From the NCBI RefSeq assembly GCF_031085155.1, contig NZ_JAVHUL010000019.1:1-57859 (forward strand): 57,859 nt of DNA, written 5' to 3'. The notes under the pieces are model-generated. The model had not been told where the DNA came from and searched no databases. It saw nothing but the letters and a program-made list of their open reading frames with translations. Source of the DNA: Mesonia profundi. Lineage in GTDB: Bacteria; Bacteroidota; Bacteroidia; Flavobacteriales; Flavobacteriaceae. Below, piece by piece: positions 9,296 through 17,869 of this stretch. The translations under genes and the position numbers were made by a program. Numbering within the stretch: position 1 is the first letter of the stretch; each line of letters begins with the position of its first letter.

Positions 9296-10153
9296 ATGGC
9301 TTGGTTTAAAAGAACAAAAAAAGGAATCCAAACGGCGACGGAAGATAAGAAAGACGTGCCTAAAGGATTGTGGTATAAATCTCCTACGGGAAAGATTGTA
9401 GATGCAGAGCAGCTGGAGAAGAACTTCTACGTAAGTCCAGAAGACGGTTATCACGTAAGAATTGGAAGTAATGAATACTTCCAAATTTTATTTGACGACA
9501 ATAAATTCAAAGAATTAGATAAGAATTTAACGTCTAAAGATCCTTTAAAATTTGAGGACAAAAAGACGTATCCAGATCGTATTAAAGAAGCAGAAGAAAA
9601 AACGAATCTTAAAGATGCCATTCGCGTTGGGGTAGGAAAATCTAAAGGAAGAGACATCGTCATTGCGTGTATGGACTTTAGTTTTATTGGAGGTTCTATG
9701 GGGTCTGTTGTAGGTGAAAAAATTGCTCGTGCTGCAGAGCATTCTTTAAAGAAAAACATTCCGTTAATGATTATCTCCAAATCTGGAGGAGCGAGAATGC
9801 AAGAAGCGGTATTGTCTTTAATGCAATTGGCAAAAACATCGGTTAAATTGGCGCAATTAGCCGAAGCTAATATCCCTTACATTTCTCTTTGTACAGATCC
9901 TACAACAGGAGGAACAACCGCATCTTATGCGATGTTAGGTGATATCAATATTTCTGAACCTGGTGCATTAATTGGTTTTGCAGGACCACGAGTGGTAAGA
10001 GACACCACAGGAAAAGAATTACCTGAAGGTTTCCAAACCGCAGAATTTTTAAAAGAACACGGGTTTTTAGATTTTATCACGCCGCGAAAAGAACTTAAAA
10101 ACAAAGTGAATTTATACTTAGACTTAATTCTAAATCAAGAAGTACGAGCATAA
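9296..10153 (+). CDS. accD: Acetyl-CoA carboxylase carboxyltransferase subunit beta, zinc finger lost
   Basis: Beta subunit of the carboxyltransferase that makes malonyl-CoA for fatty acid synthesis, 285 residues. The crotonase-type core is intact, for example [11 protein letters not shown] and [18 protein letters not shown], and [10 protein letters not shown] follows. The N-terminal zinc ribbon of the E. coli type (two CxxC pairs) keeps its surroundings, but all four cysteines are replaced: Ser29, Gly32, Ser47 and Asp50. From memory this cysteine-less form is shared by other Flavobacteriaceae, so it is a lineage trait, not damage. Ends in a strong bidirectional terminator. Confidence 0.95.
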   Translation: MAWFKRTKKGIQTATEDKKDVPKGLWYKSPTGKIVDAEQLEKNFYVSPEDGYHVRIGSNEYFQILFDDNKFKELDKNLTSKDPLKFEDKKTYPDRIKEAEEKTNLKDAIRVGVGKSKGRDIVIACMDFSFIGGSMGSVVGEKIARAAEHSLKKNIPLMIISKSGGARMQEAVLSLMQLAKTSVKLAQLAEANIPYISLCTDPTTGGTTASYAMLGDINISEPGALIGFAGPRVVRDTTGKELPEGFQTAEFLKEHGFLDFITPRKELKNKVNLYLDLILNQEVRA

Positions 10154-10183
10154 AAAAAGCGACCAAAAGGTCGCTTTTTTTTT
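10152..10183. terminator. Bidirectional terminator between accD and a T9SS protein gene
   Basis: Stem AAAAAGCGACC / GGTCGCTTTTT with an AAAA loop and T runs on both strands, placed between two convergent genes. Confidence 0.85.
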
Positions 10184-10202
10184 AAAGTTAGATTGACTTC
10201 TA

Positions 10203-11051
10203 TTAACGTTTAACAATTCGCTGTACTTTTTCTCCTTTAGTGCTTTGTATTTTTACAAAATACATTCCAGTAGAGAGTTGCGAAATATCATAATCTTGTT
10301 GCGAATTAAAATTTGCTACTTCTCTTCCTGCCACAGAAAATACACTCACGCTTCTTATCTCCTCTGAAGTTGTTATTTGAAATGTATTTTCTACAGGGTT
10401 GGGGTATAAACTTACCATCACTTTTTTGGAATCATCGATATCTAAATTACAATCATCTGAAAAGCTATAAAAACAACAAACTACCCAATTTGTATAATTA
10501 CCCTGCCCAGCAACAGCTTGGCTAGGGTTGGTAACCTGAATACATAAATCTCCTGTTTCAGTTGGGTCTCTATATACAGAAATCTCTAAATTGGTTAAAG
10601 TTAAATCACTCCCCGTTAGATCTATAGAATTTAATGACCAATTGCCAGTAGATTCTATCATTTGTAAATTTGGATTATTATTAAGCAATAGTCTCCCAAC
10701 AAATAAACTTATATCGTCTTTGTCTGCATCCATATATAATTCTTCTAAACTTATTAAGGCTGATAAATCTAGTGGAGTGGAATAATAATCTAAATAGGAA
10801 TATGAAATATCTAAAATTTTTAAAGATTGAAAAGCTTCTATTCCTGTTAAATCAGTCAAATTTTTCCAACTCAAATCTAAACTCTCTACACCACTAATAT
10901 CATTGGTTAATACTTGGCCGTTAATCACGCCATCACTATCAATCCCCTCATCAATGAGATGCTGTTCAAAAACTTGGTCGGGAATATTGGTGGTTTGCGC
11001 AGTGAGTCCGAATGAAAAAAGGAAACTTAAAATGCTTATATATATTTTCAT
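10203..11051 (-). CDS. Secreted leucine-rich protein with T9SS type A sorting domain
   Basis: 282 residues. Signal peptide ends at about LTAQ (residue 19). Residues 22-160 hold leucine-rich-repeat-like text typical of flavobacterial secreted proteins (IPDQVFEQHLI, VESLDLSWKNL, LKILDISYS, LISLEELYMD). Residues about 213-282 form a type A C-terminal sorting domain (LYPNPVENTF, SVFSVAGREV, LSTGMYFVKI), which directs export through T9SS and cell-surface attachment. It lies 11 bases downstream of the metalloprotease gene, so they probably form an operon and share its regulation. The molecular role of the repeat region is unknown. Confidence 0.85.
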   Translation of the reverse strand: MKIYISILSFLFSFGLTAQTTNIPDQVFEQHLIDEGIDSDGVINGQVLTNDISGVESLDLSWKNLTDLTGIEAFQSLKILDISYSYLDYYSTPLDLSALISLEELYMDADKDDISLFVGRLLLNNNPNLQMIESTGNWSLNSIDLTGSDLTLTNLEISVYRDPTETGDLCIQVTNPSQAVAGQGNYTNWVVCCFYSFSDDCNLDIDDSKKVMVSLYPNPVENTFQITTSEEIRSVSVFSVAGREVANFNSQQDYDISQLSTGMYFVKIQSTKGEKVQRIVKR

Positions 11052-11062
11052 AATTAATTATC

Positions 11063-13438
11063 TTATTGAATGATTAAGTTTTTGGTTTCGACAATTTCTC
11101 CATTACAATTTAATGCAACTACATACGTACCTGTAGGATAGGCAGAAACATCTATATTTACTGAAGCTGCATTTACATCTAGAATATAGTTATTGCTAAT
11201 TGCTGTTTGGGTAGAGGTAATACTTATATAACCAGAGTCAGCGCCAGCTGTTTGATAATTAACAGTTACTTGACTACTTGCTGGATTAGGACTTAAACTT
11301 TGCAATTTGTATGAACTATCTGCATATATATTGGTGTAATCTTTATACCCATCTGCCTCTGCAATAATTTCTAATTTATAAGTTTGCGCTATTGCACTAT
11401 TCACATTAAGCTGTTGTCCTGAATGCATCAAATTACCTTCTTCATCATACCAGTTGTAGATAGCAGGTTCATTGATAGCAGTAGCTTGCAAAATGGAAGT
11501 TTGATTAGTTGTATTGTTTACTTGATCAACTTGCGCCATAAACATAAGCCTATTAAATTTAGGGATGATTTCATAACTTTCTCCGCCTGTAACTATGCCA
11601 CTCTCACTTTCTATTTGTTTTAGGTGATACAAATAGTTAGGTTTATTAGTTACCTCTTCTGTAAGAAAATTAAAACTTAAGTGCATAGTTCCCCACTCTT
11701 TTCCTCCAAACATAATATTACTTATTTTTGCCTCTTTACTCAGAATACGTAATTTATTACCTCCTCCTTTAACTTCTCTTACAGCTATACCTTTCTTACC
11801 ACCAGCAAGCCATAAATTCCACGTATAATCATCTAAGGTTACAATTACTTCTGCCTCTTCTAAAATTGGATGAGGGTCATTTTGTGGTGGAAAAAACTCA
11901 AACTCTGTAAGAACTGGATACGTTTTTACAGGGTTACCAATAAGCACAGTTGCTCCTGGTTCTACCCCTAAATCCTCATTAAGATCTACAATGCTAATGT
12001 TCTTATTGGCTATATTATTATTATAATAAGCATTATTTTGTCCCGCTTGCTCTGGCACATTCATAGGATCTTGGGGGGATAGTATTCTCGCTAATAAACA
12101 AAAATGCCAAGGATCATTACTAATTGATTCAAAATCTACTGGGTTGGGAGGATACCACTCAAATTCTACAATTTCTGACTCACCTGCCGCAATATTAGGT
12201 AAATTTACAGCATTTATAGGTGCTCCTAGAGTAGGGTTACTAGTGCTACCATCCCATAATGTGGGCCATCCTAAACTAGTACTGGCTTTCGCCCAATGCA
12301 ATTTTAGAGTGTCGATAGGTGTTGCTACGAAATCTTGACAACTTTTATTATTTATCCTTACGTACACATAGACGGGGTTATTAGGGTCGTATTCTGCATT
12401 TTCGTGTTCTTGTACCACAAAACCATCAGCTTGGTTACGCACCCATATATCTGGACTTCTCCAAAGTATCATATTTGAGTGGATATCTGGCTCTACGCCA
12501 ACATCATCGGTAGAATTTCTTACATAAATATCAATTGTGTTAGAGCTAAACTTATTATTGTAGTAACTATTATTAACAATTATAGATTCTCTCATTCTAA
12601 TAGCCTGTCCAATACTAAAATGGTCTTGAAGATTCCAATTGGAATACGCCATAAAGTTAGTGATATCCTGCCAAGTTACTAAATCATAAGTTTCTTGATG
12701 GCAATTGGTAATAGCTCCTATGTATGTTTGATTTTCCACGTCAACTCCATCACTAAAATTTTCAAAATCACCTGTAAAACTTGGTACTGCGTTGGTATCT
12801 ACTACTCTATCTCCAGTACAAGGAGCATCATAGTTTGGATCATTGACATTTCGAGTTACATGCTCACAACTAGCGTGTGTATGAGAGAGCCCGAATACAT
12901 GACCCATTTCATGACCAATAATACCTGTACCATTAAAAAATGCATTTATATTTATTGTAGTCATGGCGTAGGAGCGACTTGCTTGTCCCTGAAATTCACC
13001 TTGTACTAAATACATATTAATGGCATCAAGTTTCATTAAATCTGGATTATTACTGTTATTCTGGACATGATGATCCAATCTAAAGCGATCATTTCCTGGT
13101 ATATTATAATAGTAGTCATCATTAATAGTATTAACGCCCATTAAATTTAAACAAATATTTGCTATAGAAAAATCACTATTCAATTGGTCAATTGCTTGTA
13201 AAACTTCCTCAGTATTATAATCTCTATCGTTGGTTCCATCACTCCTATTGACAATCCAAACTTGAACATTAAAACTGATAGGAGCAAATGTATCTAAATC
13301 ACTTTGCAAAATGGAAGCTGTAAAGCCCGGAGCAGGATCACATGAAGAGTTATTTTTATTCAAGGTTATCTGCTCACTAACTCCACAGTTATAATTAAAT
13401 GATTGCGCAGATACTAAACCACAAAATAATATTGCCAT
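11063..13438 (-). CDS. Secreted metzincin-type (pappalysin-like) metalloprotease with T9SS sorting domain
   Basis: 791 residues from the first ATG. The zinc site HEMGHVFGLSH at 176-186 is the HExxHxxGxxH of metzincins, with M43/pappalysin-like surroundings. The C-terminus is a T9SS sorting domain (LSPNPASSQVTVNY, YPTGTYVVAL). The annotated ATG gives a signal peptide without a basic n-region. The same frame read upstream supplies RVKGVFFF just before MAILFCGLVSAQ, a normal signal peptide. That upstream frame runs through a CCAA tract and has no ATG of its own. An ATG at 13535 would be in frame if the tract had one unit less (or two more). The true start is therefore probably 13535, with the gene currently out of frame. 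Confidence 0.85.
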   Translation of the reverse strand: MAILFCGLVSAQSFNYNCGVSEQITLNKNNSSCDPAPGFTASILQSDLDTFAPISFNVQVWIVNRSDGTNDRDYNTEEVLQAIDQLNSDFSIANICLNLMGVNTINDDYYYNIPGNDRFRLDHHVQNNSNNPDLMKLDAINMYLVQGEFQGQASRSYAMTTININAFFNGTGIIGHEMGHVFGLSHTHASCEHVTRNVNDPNYDAPCTGDRVVDTNAVPSFTGDFENFSDGVDVENQTYIGAITNCHQETYDLVTWQDITNFMAYSNWNLQDHFSIGQAIRMRESIIVNNSYYNNKFSSNTIDIYVRNSTDDVGVEPDIHSNMILWRSPDIWVRNQADGFVVQEHENAEYDPNNPVYVYVRINNKSCQDFVATPIDTLKLHWAKASTSLGWPTLWDGSTSNPTLGAPINAVNLPNIAAGESEIVEFEWYPPNPVDFESISNDPWHFCLLARILSPQDPMNVPEQAGQNNAYYNNNIANKNISIVDLNEDLGVEPGATVLIGNPVKTYPVLTEFEFFPPQNDPHPILEEAEVIVTLDDYTWNLWLAGGKKGIAVREVKGGGNKLRILSKEAKISNIMFGGKEWGTMHLSFNFLTEEVTNKPNYLYHLKQIESESGIVTGGESYEIIPKFNRLMFMAQVDQVNNTTNQTSILQATAINEPAIYNWYDEEGNLMHSGQQLNVNSAIAQTYKLEIIAEADGYKDYTNIYADSSYKLQSLSPNPASSQVTVNYQTAGADSGYISITSTQTAISNNYILDVNAASVNIDVSAYPTGTYVVALNCNGEIVETKNLIIQ

Positions 13439-13477
13439 AAAGAAGAAAACTCCTTTTACCCTACTCTGGTTAATTAA

Positions 13478-13522
13478 TTGGTTGGTTGGTTGGTTGGTTG
13501 GTTGGTTGGTTGGTTGGTTGGT
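13478..13522 (-). repeat. Tetranucleotide tract (CCAA)11 at the 5' end of the metalloprotease gene
   Basis: Eleven uninterrupted TTGG units on the plus strand (CCAA on the coding strand) plus one base. From the ATG at 13535 the frame reads MKQLY, then QPTN repeats, and meets TAA at 13470-13472. With 10 or 13 units it would pass through LINQSRVKGVFFFMAILFCG into the protease. Tetranucleotide tracts inside 5' coding ends are classical slipped-strand phase-variation switches; CCAA tracts do this in Haemophilus haemoglobin-binding protein genes. Confidence 0.8.
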
Positions 13523-13541
13523 AAAGCTGTTTCATAATATT

Positions 13542-13549
13542 CAATTTTA
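13542..13549 (-). promoter_or_regulatory. Possible -7 element upstream of the repeat tract
   Basis: On the minus strand TAAAATTG, one mismatch from TAnnTTTG, seven bases before the ATG at 13535. It would give a nearly leaderless mRNA starting at that ATG, which favours 13535 as the intended start of the metalloprotease. Confidence 0.35.
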
Positions 13550-13678
13550 CCTAGTTAAACTTCGTCTAAAGTACTAAAAAAATAGACATAAGCGAATAAA
13601 AAAGTTAAAATTACTCAAATAAATTATTTAACAAAACAAAAAAATTCTGTAAACCATCACATCTTTTTTTTAGAAAAC

Positions 13679-13796
13679 TACGTTTAATAACAAACTAAAC
13701 AGATAATGTTGCTATTAAATCGTTTCTTTTATGTTTCCTTTTTACTGAAAATCATTCAATTTGCTAATAAGACATAACGTATTCAAATTGGTATAA
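13679..13796 (-). repeat. Dispersed repeat, copy A (MITE-like)
   Basis: Read on the minus strand it starts TTATACCAATTTGAATACG and ends CATTATCTGTTTAGTTTGTT. Copy B at 48440-48606 on the plus strand matches along both ends, including CATAAAAGAAACGATTTAAT, but has about 55 extra bases in the middle. Copy B ends in AATTTGGTATTAA, roughly the inverse of its start, so terminal inverted repeats are likely. Confidence 0.6.
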
Positions 13797-13803
13797 CCCA
13801 TAA

Positions 13804-13850
13804 TAAAAAACACCCCAAAAAGCAGTTTGCTTTTTGAGGTGTTTTTTTTT
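13804..13850 (-). terminator. Terminator of the metal-related operon
   Basis: Stem CACCCCAAAAAGC / GCTTTTTGAGGTG with one mismatch and T runs on both strands, 15 bases beyond the stop of the HMA-domain gene. Confidence 0.75.
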
Positions 13851-13864
13851 AAAACTTTTTCTTA

Positions 13865-14230
13865 CTACTTCGTCTTATCATCTTTATGGTCGTCTTTTAC
13901 CTCCTCATCACGATACTTACAGCAATCGTGAATGCTAGCATAAGCTTCATCTGTCGCTTGAGTATTGGCTAAATCGTGTCCTGCCTCAAGAACACTCCCT
14001 TTGATAGCGTTTAAATTGGTTTTCTTTTCATTATAAATTAAATCCAATTGATGTGTGTTGACATCCCAATTAGCGCTTTTTACCCCTTTCGTTTTTATAC
14101 TGGCTTTTTCAATACGTTCTTTACACATATTACAAACGCCATCTACTTCAAAAGAAGCTTTGGCATTTCTATTTTGTGCAAAAATGACCGTAGTCATTAA
14201 AATCATAGCTATACTTAATAGGTTTTTCAT
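13865..14230 (-). CDS. Secreted heavy-metal-associated (HMA) domain protein
   Basis: 121 residues. Signal peptide ends near IFAQ (residue 19). One HMA/ferredoxin-like fold follows, with the metal site CNMC at 33-36 (VDGVCNMCKERIEKA), a second cysteine pair at 103-104 and an acidic, lysine- and histidine-containing tail (DDHKDDK). Such proteins bind Cu(I) or similar soft metals, here in the periplasm. It is the last gene of the operon with the TonB receptor (21-base gap) and the small Cys protein, so a role in handling the receptor's metal cargo is inferred. Confidence 0.85.
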   Translation of the reverse strand: MKNLLSIAMILMTTVIFAQNRNAKASFEVDGVCNMCKERIEKASIKTKGVKSANWDVNTHQLDLIYNEKKTNLNAIKGSVLEAGHDLANTQATDEAYASIHDCCKYRDEEVKDDHKDDKTK

Positions 14231-14251
14231 CTTATTTATTTTAATTGATTA

Positions 14252-16498
14252 TTAGTTAATTCTATACCTTATACCTGCATAATACATACTCCCAAAAATA
14301 GGACCGTACACAAATGTAGTATCAAAATTTGAACCAAAAGGATTTTCGGCTTCCAAAATGGGATTTCTCTGCCTTACATTGGTGATATTTTCTCCGCCAG
14401 CATAAATTTCAAATTTCGGAGAAAACACTCGGGTGATTTGCGCATTCATCGTGGCTACGGTAGGAGAATATTCTGGCATTTGAAAAGCTTCTGGATTGCT
14501 TTCTGTAGAAGGGAAACGTTGTTTCCCCAACCAGTTGTAGGTCACATCAAATTTCCATTTACTATTATTCTTAATGGGTGTTTCATAAGAAAGATTGGCA
14601 AAGAAGCGATGTTGCGCCGTTAGAGGCTTTATCTTTTCACCGCTTTGGTACTTGGTTTTTACGTCGTAATATTTATAGGCCAAGCGCGCATCCAAACCTT
14701 CAAGAATATTATAACTCACTTCTGTTTGAAAGCTATTTGCGTAGCTATTATTTTTTAAATTATAGAAACTAACCTGATTCGGGTTTTCCCAATCAACCAC
14801 CACTTGGTTTTGAAAATCGGTTCTATAAAAATCAAAAGTAACGTCTGCTTTTCGGTTAAACAAATTAAAACCCTGCAGGTAAGAAACACCATAGTTCCAC
14901 GCAATTTCTGGATCTAAACCATAAATATCTCCTTCCGCGGAAGCGATCACATTTATATTTCTAGAGGTAGCAAATAGATTCTGGTTTTCAGCAAAAATAT
15001 TGGCTAAACGCTTTCCACGTCCAACAGAAGCTCTAAACGCAGATTTCTCCCAAGGCGTATACCGTGCGTGAACCCGTGGTGTCACAAATACCCCTAGCCT
15101 ATTATGCTGATCTACGCGCATACCTGCCGTAAAATTTAGATCTTCTAGATTATCAAAATTATATTCAAAGAACGCTCCAACCGAGTTATCTACACGCTCA
15201 AAAGAAGAAGTTTCTACCAATTCTTCATACTTATCATAAGTAAAACTAATTCCCGTTTTTATTTTATGGCGAGAATCCCCAATAATACTATTGTAGGTAA
15301 AGTTAGAATAAATGCTGTTGTGCTCAATATTATAGGTACGCAAACCAAAATAAGAATCTTGTTGATGACTACTTGCCGCAAATTGAAGTCCGGCACTTCG
15401 CCAAGGAAGATCTGGATCTACATAACCCAATTTTCCAGAAAATTCATACCGCTGCGTATCAATTTCACTTCCCCAAGCATTGGTGGTTAACTTATCTGTA
15501 TCTGGATCAAAATTTACTTCTCCCGTTTGTTTATGATCATCTAAGAAACGAACGTCAAAAAAGCCTACAAACCCACTTTCAGTGTCGGTATATTGCCATC
15601 TATTCATTACATTTATTTGATGATACTTAGGCATGTCCAGAAAATTATCGTGATTTACATCGTGTTCTTTTTGATGCGAATTCCCGTGAAGATAAATTCC
15701 TGTACTCCACTTATCGCTTACTTTGGTATTGTAATGTGTATTCAATTCTAAGCGCTCGCTACTTGCACCATACACATTCAGAAAAAATTGATCGTCTTTG
15801 GTTGGTTTTTGCAGCTCGGCATTAATTTGTCCTGCGATACTTTCATAACCATTCACCACGCTTCCCGCACCTTTGGTAATTTGAATGCTCTCCACCCAAG
15901 TTCCCGGAGTAAATGTGAGTCCGTAGGCTTGAGAAGCACCGCGAACGTTAGGAATATTTTCCATCGCGATAAGAATATACGGACTTGTGAGTCCCAACAT
16001 CTTAATTTGCTTGGTTCCCGAAATCGCATCGGCAAAATTCACATCGATGGAAGGATTGGTTTCAAAGCTTTCAGACAAGTTACAACAGGCCGCTTTTAGC
16101 AATTCGTCGCTACTTACATTGATCACATTTTTAGCTTCAATATAAGATCTAGAAGTGGCTCTTTTTCTAGAAACCACTTTCACCTCATCTAAATTACTTT
16201 TGGGCGCTAGCGAAACTTTAATTTTCTTTTTAGGATTAGTTACCACAATGGTATCGGCTTTAAACCCAATATAACTAATGATTAATTGCTGGTATTCTTT
16301 TGTATACGGAATAGAAAATTTTCCATCAAAATCGGTTACCGTTCCAACTTCTGTGTTTAACCAATATACATTTGCTCCCAATAACGGAGTCTTAGCGTTG
16401 CCTGAACCTTCATCATAGATAATGCCTTCTACTTTCTCTTGTGAGAACATGCTTAACGGAAATATAAAGAGAAAAAACAGATAGAGTAATTTTTTCAT
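14252..16498 (-). CDS. TonB-dependent receptor, probably for a metal
   Basis: 748 residues. Signal peptide to about residue 20, carboxypeptidase-regulatory-like beta sandwich at about 23-100, plug domain from about 125 to 235, and 22-strand barrel ending YYAGIRYRIN. The plug has an unusual vicinal cysteine pair, Cys138-Cys139 (KAACCNLSESF), seen in receptors that sit beside HMA proteins. The substrate is inferred from the neighbours: a Cys-rich small protein upstream and an HMA protein downstream suggest copper or another soft metal. The coding region includes one copy of the palindrome CTTCCGCGGAAGCG at 14932-14945, which encodes ASAE. Confidence 0.88.
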   Translation of the reverse strand: MKKLLYLFFLFIFPLSMFSQEKVEGIIYDEGSGNAKTPLLGANVYWLNTEVGTVTDFDGKFSIPYTKEYQQLIISYIGFKADTIVVTNPKKKIKVSLAPKSNLDEVKVVSRKRATSRSYIEAKNVINVSSDELLKAACCNLSESFETNPSIDVNFADAISGTKQIKMLGLTSPYILIAMENIPNVRGASQAYGLTFTPGTWVESIQITKGAGSVVNGYESIAGQINAELQKPTKDDQFFLNVYGASSERLELNTHYNTKVSDKWSTGIYLHGNSHQKEHDVNHDNFLDMPKYHQINVMNRWQYTDTESGFVGFFDVRFLDDHKQTGEVNFDPDTDKLTTNAWGSEIDTQRYEFSGKLGYVDPDLPWRSAGLQFAASSHQQDSYFGLRTYNIEHNSIYSNFTYNSIIGDSRHKIKTGISFTYDKYEELVETSSFERVDNSVGAFFEYNFDNLEDLNFTAGMRVDQHNRLGVFVTPRVHARYTPWEKSAFRASVGRGKRLANIFAENQNLFATSRNINVIASAEGDIYGLDPEIAWNYGVSYLQGFNLFNRKADVTFDFYRTDFQNQVVVDWENPNQVSFYNLKNNSYANSFQTEVSYNILEGLDARLAYKYYDVKTKYQSGEKIKPLTAQHRFFANLSYETPIKNNSKWKFDVTYNWLGKQRFPSTESNPEAFQMPEYSPTVATMNAQITRVFSPKFEIYAGGENITNVRQRNPILEAENPFGSNFDTTFVYGPIFGSMYYAGIRYRIN
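14932..14945. repeat. Iterated palindrome inside the TonB receptor gene
   Basis: CTTCCGCGGAAGCG, core of the same palindrome found at 16601, 43421 and 45613. Here it is in coding sequence and translates as Ala-Ser-Ala-Glu. Confidence 0.55.
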
Positions 16499-16600
16499 TT
16501 TTTAAGAGGATATATATAAGTCAGCAAGAATATTTTTTCAAGTAACTTAAACTGATTTTTTAATTAAAATTGATAAGAATAAAGTTTTGTATCTCCTTTA

Positions 16601-16616
16601 TTTCGCTTCCGCGGAA
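16601..16616. repeat. Iterated palindrome between metal-operon genes
   Basis: TTTCGCTTCCGCGGAA, near-complete copy of the 19-base palindrome, in the 184-base gap between the small Cys protein gene and the TonB receptor gene. Nothing else is recognised in that gap. Confidence 0.6.
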
Positions 16617-16682
16617 ATTAATCCGTGTGCAATTTATAACATACTATTGTAAGAGCGGATGCAAAGGAAACCTCTTAGAGTT

Positions 16683-17102
16683 CTAAATTAAAAAAACTTG
16701 CTGCTGAAGCTGGATATCCGTCAGCATTTTGGGAGAAGAATAATATTGGTGTGGAATACAATTTTTAGGTAGATATTCTAATAAATCTGAATAGGGATTT
16801 TCCTGTATTATCCAAAAAATCTGTTGAGGATAGATAAGCTTCTCAAAATTCTTCAGAATTAATTGATCCTGACCTTTAAAAAATTTAGACGTATCCTTAC
16901 AGCAAGAAGGAGACTTTATTTCTGATTTCTCCAAAGGTGTAGAAATTACCAATTCACAACACGAATTTACTTCCGTAAAGATAGTAGTATCTATAAGAGC
17001 GTCACCGCAAAAATGCTTCTTCACCGTAAAGGAAGTGGTAGAAAGCAGAATAAGCACTGCTACTACAGAAGATAAAATTCTATGTAAAATATTAATTTTC
17101 AC
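16683..17102 (-). CDS. Small Cys-rich secreted protein of the HYC_CC_PP type
   Basis: 139 residues. N-terminal hydrophobic segment at 9-26, then HFCGDALID (His30, Cys32), two vicinal cysteine pairs (48-49 and 67-68), Cys115 and a C-terminal YYSSPK. This layout matches the small HYC_CC_PP-type family found next to metal-related TonB receptors; the function is unknown. It starts with GTG at 17102. The -7 element TACTTTTG at 17107-17114 puts transcription within a base or two of that codon, so the mRNA is essentially leaderless. First gene of the metal operon. The promoter-to-start sequence GCATCGTGAAAA is shared with the small gene at 52753-53115. Confidence 0.75.
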   Translation of the reverse strand: MKINILHRILSSVVAVLILLSTTSFTVKKHFCGDALIDTTIFTEVNSCCELVISTPLEKSEIKSPSCCKDTSKFFKGQDQLILKNFEKLIYPQQIFWIIQENPYSDLLEYLPKNCIPHQYYSSPKMLTDIQLQQQVFLI

Positions 17103-17106
17103 GATG

Positions 17107-17114
17107 CAAAAGTA
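17107..17114 (-). promoter_or_regulatory. -7 element of the metal operon
   Basis: Minus strand TACTTTTG, perfect TAnnTTTG, ending six bases before the GTG start at 17102. Confidence 0.55.
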
Positions 17115-17276
17115 ATCTTTTTTTAAGAATATGTAAAACCATATTTTTTTTTAGATAATGCGTTGTAAAACTAAAGCTGGCTTCAATCACAGCACTTTTA
17201 ATTAGTAATTGATTAGAATCAACAAGTTAAGCACTAAAAATACTTGTTTTAAAATAGGATATTTATTTTTTAGCCT

Positions 17277-17284
17277 TATATTTG
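17277..17284 (+). promoter_or_regulatory. -7 element of the rpsO promoter
   Basis: TATATTTG, perfect TAnnTTTG, 52 bases before the rpsO ATG. The leader between them has no clear structure. Confidence 0.55.
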
Positions 17285-17336
17285 CCGCTTGATAGAAAAA
17301 CTATCTGTACATAATAATCATTGAAATAATATTGGA

Positions 17337-17606
17337 ATGTATTTAACAAAGGAAGAAAAGCAAGATTTATTTGCAAAACACGGTAAAGGAAAAAACGATA
17401 CCGGTTCAACAGAGGGACAAATTGCACTATTTACTAAAAGAATAGCGTATATTTCTGATCACTTAAAGACAAATAAAAAAGATTACAACTCTGAGCGTTC
17501 ATTAGTAATGCTGGTAGGTAAAAGAAGAAGTTTACTAGATTATTTAATGAAGAAAGATATTGTAAGATATCGTGAAATCGTTAAAGAATTAGGATTAAGA
17601 AAATAA
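17337..17606 (+). CDS. rpsO: 30S ribosomal protein S15
   Basis: 89 residues, the usual S15 length. Conserved features: GSTEGQIALFTKRI (22-35), HLKTNKKDYNSERSLVMLVGKRRSLLDYL (about 43-71) and the C-terminal DIVRYREIVKELGLRK. It binds the 16S rRNA central domain early in 30S assembly. It has its own terminator, then pnp, the ancient rpsO-pnp order. Confidence 0.98.
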   Translation: MYLTKEEKQDLFAKHGKGKNDTGSTEGQIALFTKRIAYISDHLKTNKKDYNSERSLVMLVGKRRSLLDYLMKKDIVRYREIVKELGLRK

Positions 17607-17611
17607 TTTTC

Positions 17612-17635
17612 AAGGGGCTTTATGCCCCTTTTTTT
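17612..17635 (+). terminator. rpsO terminator
   Basis: AAGGGGC / GCCCCTT stem, TTTAT loop, followed by five T. Confidence 0.85.
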
Positions 17636-17869
17636 ATATTGAACTCGTATAAACTTTTTTCATTGACTAAAAAATTGCTCTTTTACGCTACAAAGCGAAA
17701 AGTATAGATGAGTTTACTGTTTTTTCCTGGTAAAACAGGTTTTTCTAGAGAAAAAGAAAAAACTACATTATTAGTTTTTCATTGGTCATATCATTGCACT
17801 ACACACCACACACAACCCAGACCGTCATGGTAAGGCGGAGACCAATTGTTAACTTAGAATAAAAAAATT

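Larger units (their letters stand above)
13536..13864. other. Intergenic region upstream of the protease operon
   Basis: No gene is supported. It holds the weak promoter at 13542-13549, an AT-rich stretch, one copy of a dispersed repeat (13679-13796, second copy at 48440-48606) and the terminator of the metal operon (13804-13850). Confidence 0.6.

Noticed and set aside
13478-13522. TTGG tract as intergenic microsatellite without meaning
   Set aside because: It lies between an ATG and the missing n-region of a signal peptide and controls the frame, so a regulatory reading is better supported.
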